From: Brachynemurus nebulosus | Lineage: Eukaryota > Arthropoda > Insecta > Neuroptera > Myrmeleontidae | NCBI GenBank assembly: GCA_035578155.1 | Contig: JAPWDM010000005.1 | Span: forward strand, 39,828,108 to 39,892,107 | DNA length: 64,000 nt | Direction of reading: 5' to 3' | In this document: piece after piece, positions 62,584 through 64,000 of the stretch | Position numbering within the stretch: position 1 is the stretch's first letter | Layout: each line of letters starts with the position of its first letter | Position numbers and translations under genes: made by a program | The notes under the pieces: generated by a model | Seen by the model: only the letters and a program-made list of their open reading frames with translations | Told to the model about the DNA's origin: nothing | Database searches by the model: none

Positions 62584-64000
62584 AAGGTTTCAGTTGATTC
62601 AAGTGATAGGTCCGTTTTTTATCCTTTGTTAGTTCTAGGGTAGCAGTGTTATTATTGTGTACCTGAATGATTTTGTAAGGGCCTTTATATTCGGGATTAA
62701 GTTTTTTATTGTTAGCTTTTGATAAGTTATCACGTAGTAATACCAGTTGGTTTTCCTGGAATGTATATGTTCGATTGTGTGTCTTGTCATAATATTCTTT
62801 TGCGGTGTTTTTTGATTTTATAAGTTGTTCTTTAGCAACATCTCGTATCGTTTTTAGTTTGTTAGTTACGTCTTCGACAAGATTGTGGTAAGTAGGTTTG
62901 TCTCTTGGTTTTTCGAACTGGGATGGAATTTTTGGTTTTTCTCCGAATACGAGTGTATAAGGGATTTCCTGGGTGGATTTGTGTTTGTGTGTATTGTATG
63001 AATGGGTTGCTAAACATATAAGTTCGTCCCAGTTGTTTGTACTTTTGTCGATGTAACATCGTATATAGTCTCGTAGTGTTAGGTGAGTTCGCTCTAAACT
63101 ACCGTTTGTTTGGGGATGATAGGGGGTGGTTAGTTTGTGTTTGATTTCTAGTAGTTTTGTCATTTCTTTAAATAATTTTGAGGTAAATTCCGTGCCTTGG
63201 TCAGTCAGTATGTATGTGGGGAAACCGAATATTGAACAATATTTTATTAGGTGAATAGCTACAATTTCGGCGTCATGGCTGGCCATAGGGTAGGCTTGGA
63301 TAAACTTTGTCAAGTCATCTTGTATGGTAAGAATGAATTTATTACCGCTGGACGTTTCTGGGTAAGGTCCCATTATGTCCATTGCGATTTGTTCGTTAAA
63401 AGATTCAGCTGTGGTCGTTATGATCATTGGTGATTTGTTTGGTTTAAAATTGGTTTTTACTGTTTGACAAGTTGGACAGTTTTGTATATAGTTTTGTATG
63501 TCTTGTTTGATAGTTTTCCATGAATAATTTTCACGGATTGCGTCATACATTCTGTTGAAACCGGGGTGTCCGGCTAGGGGATGGTCGTGATTTTCTTTTA
63601 GGACAGTTTCGATTGCTTCTTTGGAATGGATTTGTATTTTTATGTGTTGTAGGATTTTGAATCTTTTATTTGGGAATAGATACTGAATCATTGAGTTGAA
63701 GGTTTCTTTTTTGATTGATGGGTTGTAAAAAGGGATGTTTGCGATTGTGACGTTATCCAGGTTTTGGACTTCCATTACTCCTTTAAGATTTTTAAGACAT
63801 TCGAACAGTGTTGTATATTCTATGATGTCGTTAAAATATTGTTTAACAAAAATCAGTATTATCTTTTGTTTTTCCTGTAGGGAATTTAGTACTGCTAGTT
63901 CCCCAGGTCTGTGATTTTTAAATGATTCAAGCGTAGGACAGTTTCGTATTACATAGTATGAATAATGATTGTTGCTGGATAAGTCACATGAATAGGGAAT
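62486..64000 (-). CDS. pol: Pol polyprotein of errantivirus-like element, C-terminal part (integrase)
   Basis: The frame is open from the window edge, so the protein is incomplete at its N-terminus; 504 residues are visible. An internal ATG at 63775 is not the true start, because the frame continues upstream for 75 more codons. The sequence holds an HHCC zinc-binding domain (H138/H145 by this numbering, then CPTC at 175-178). The catalytic triad is D208 (AMDIMGPYP), D267 (LTDQGTEF) and E303 (NGSLERTH), with exactly 35 residues between the last two. A C-terminal domain follows, with KLNPEYKGPYKI near the end. This integrase inserts the element's DNA into the chromosome. Reverse transcriptase and RNase H should lie beyond 64000. 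No stop or frameshift was seen. Confidence 0.95.
   Translation of the reverse strand: MPYSCDLSSNNHYSYYVIRNCPTLESFKNHRPGELAVLNSLQEKQKIILIFVKQYFNDIIEYTTLFECLKNLKGVMEVQNLDNVTIANIPFYNPSIKKETFNSMIQYLFPNKRFKILQHIKIQIHSKEAIETVLKENHDHPLAGHPGFNRMYDAIRENYSWKTIKQDIQNYIQNCPTCQTVKTNFKPNKSPMIITTTAESFNEQIAMDIMGPYPETSSGNKFILTIQDDLTKFIQAYPMASHDAEIVAIHLIKYCSIFGFPTYILTDQGTEFTSKLFKEMTKLLEIKHKLTTPYHPQTNGSLERTHLTLRDYIRCYIDKSTNNWDELICLATHSYNTHKHKSTQEIPYTLVFGEKPKIPSQFEKPRDKPTYHNLVEDVTNKLKTIRDVAKEQLIKSKNTAKEYYDKTHNRTYTFQENQLVLLRDNLSKANNKKLNPEYKGPYKIIQVHNNNTATLELTKDKKRTYHLNQLKPFVSDHGNDSNDEQTNHPANPHDPGPGPSNRAI

Larger units (their letters stand above)
59910..64000 (-). mobile_element. Errantivirus-like (Metaviridae) LTR element, 3' part
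   Basis: On the minus strand the order is pol (integrase end), env, purine-rich tract, 3' LTR. This is the order of insect errantiviruses (the gypsy/17.6/ZAM type), which are gypsy-group retrotransposons with an acquired envelope. Gag, protease, reverse transcriptase and the 5' LTR would lie beyond 64000. Both visible ORFs are free of stops and frameshifts, which suggests a recent insertion. It abuts a (TA)n array; several errantiviruses are known to prefer TATA/ATAT targets with 4-bp duplications. Confidence 0.92.

Overview
The window looks like intron-rich, strongly AT-rich insect chromosomal DNA. The evidence is a neuroligin-family gene with spliced exons and GT-AG introns, an errantivirus-type (Metaviridae) element with a baculovirus-F-like Env, and many insect-style DNA transposon remnants and long (TA)n arrays. 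Base texture and element types would fit a hemipteran, but the sequence alone does not fix the order. No bacterial features are present.

Layout. Positions 1-54,480 hold no protein-coding gene I can defend. This stretch is a mosaic of AT-rich unique DNA, (TA)n microsatellites and mobile-element debris. It includes a pogo-like transposon relic (6538-7830), an inverted pair of a dispersed repeat (8870-9135 / 13195-13470), a perfect 108-bp-arm palindrome (11614-11839), and tRNA-like units bounded by 11-bp inverted repeats (15959-16066, 16155-16260, 25248-25352). It also includes a palindromic MITE carrying four TCAAGGTCA sites (16617-17010), a long-TIR MITE between two (TA)n arrays (17894-18599), and two copies of a TIR family that retains a zinc-finger-like transposase tail (22169-23094, 36591-37379). 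Further along are hAT-type elements with 8-bp target duplications (23561-24245, 41409-41885, 59138-59361), a GC-rich retroposed element with 11-bp target duplications and a series of stem-loops (27502-29028), and a Tigger/pogo transposase relic (37508-39290).

Positions 54,481-58,249 carry three consecutive exons of a neuroligin-like gene on the + strand. They encode the middle and C-terminal part of the cholinesterase-like extracellular domain, with the catalytic serine motif lost and a serine-rich insertion. The upstream exons and the transmembrane/tail exons were not found in this window.

Positions 59,910-64,000 carry the 3' part of an errantivirus-like LTR element on the - strand: 3' LTR, an intact env ORF, and the integrase end of pol, open to the window edge. 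It sits in a (TA)n array, probably in a downstream neuroligin intron in antisense orientation. The rest of the element lies beyond 64,000.

All identifications come from reading motifs and repeat structure. No database search or folding program was run.
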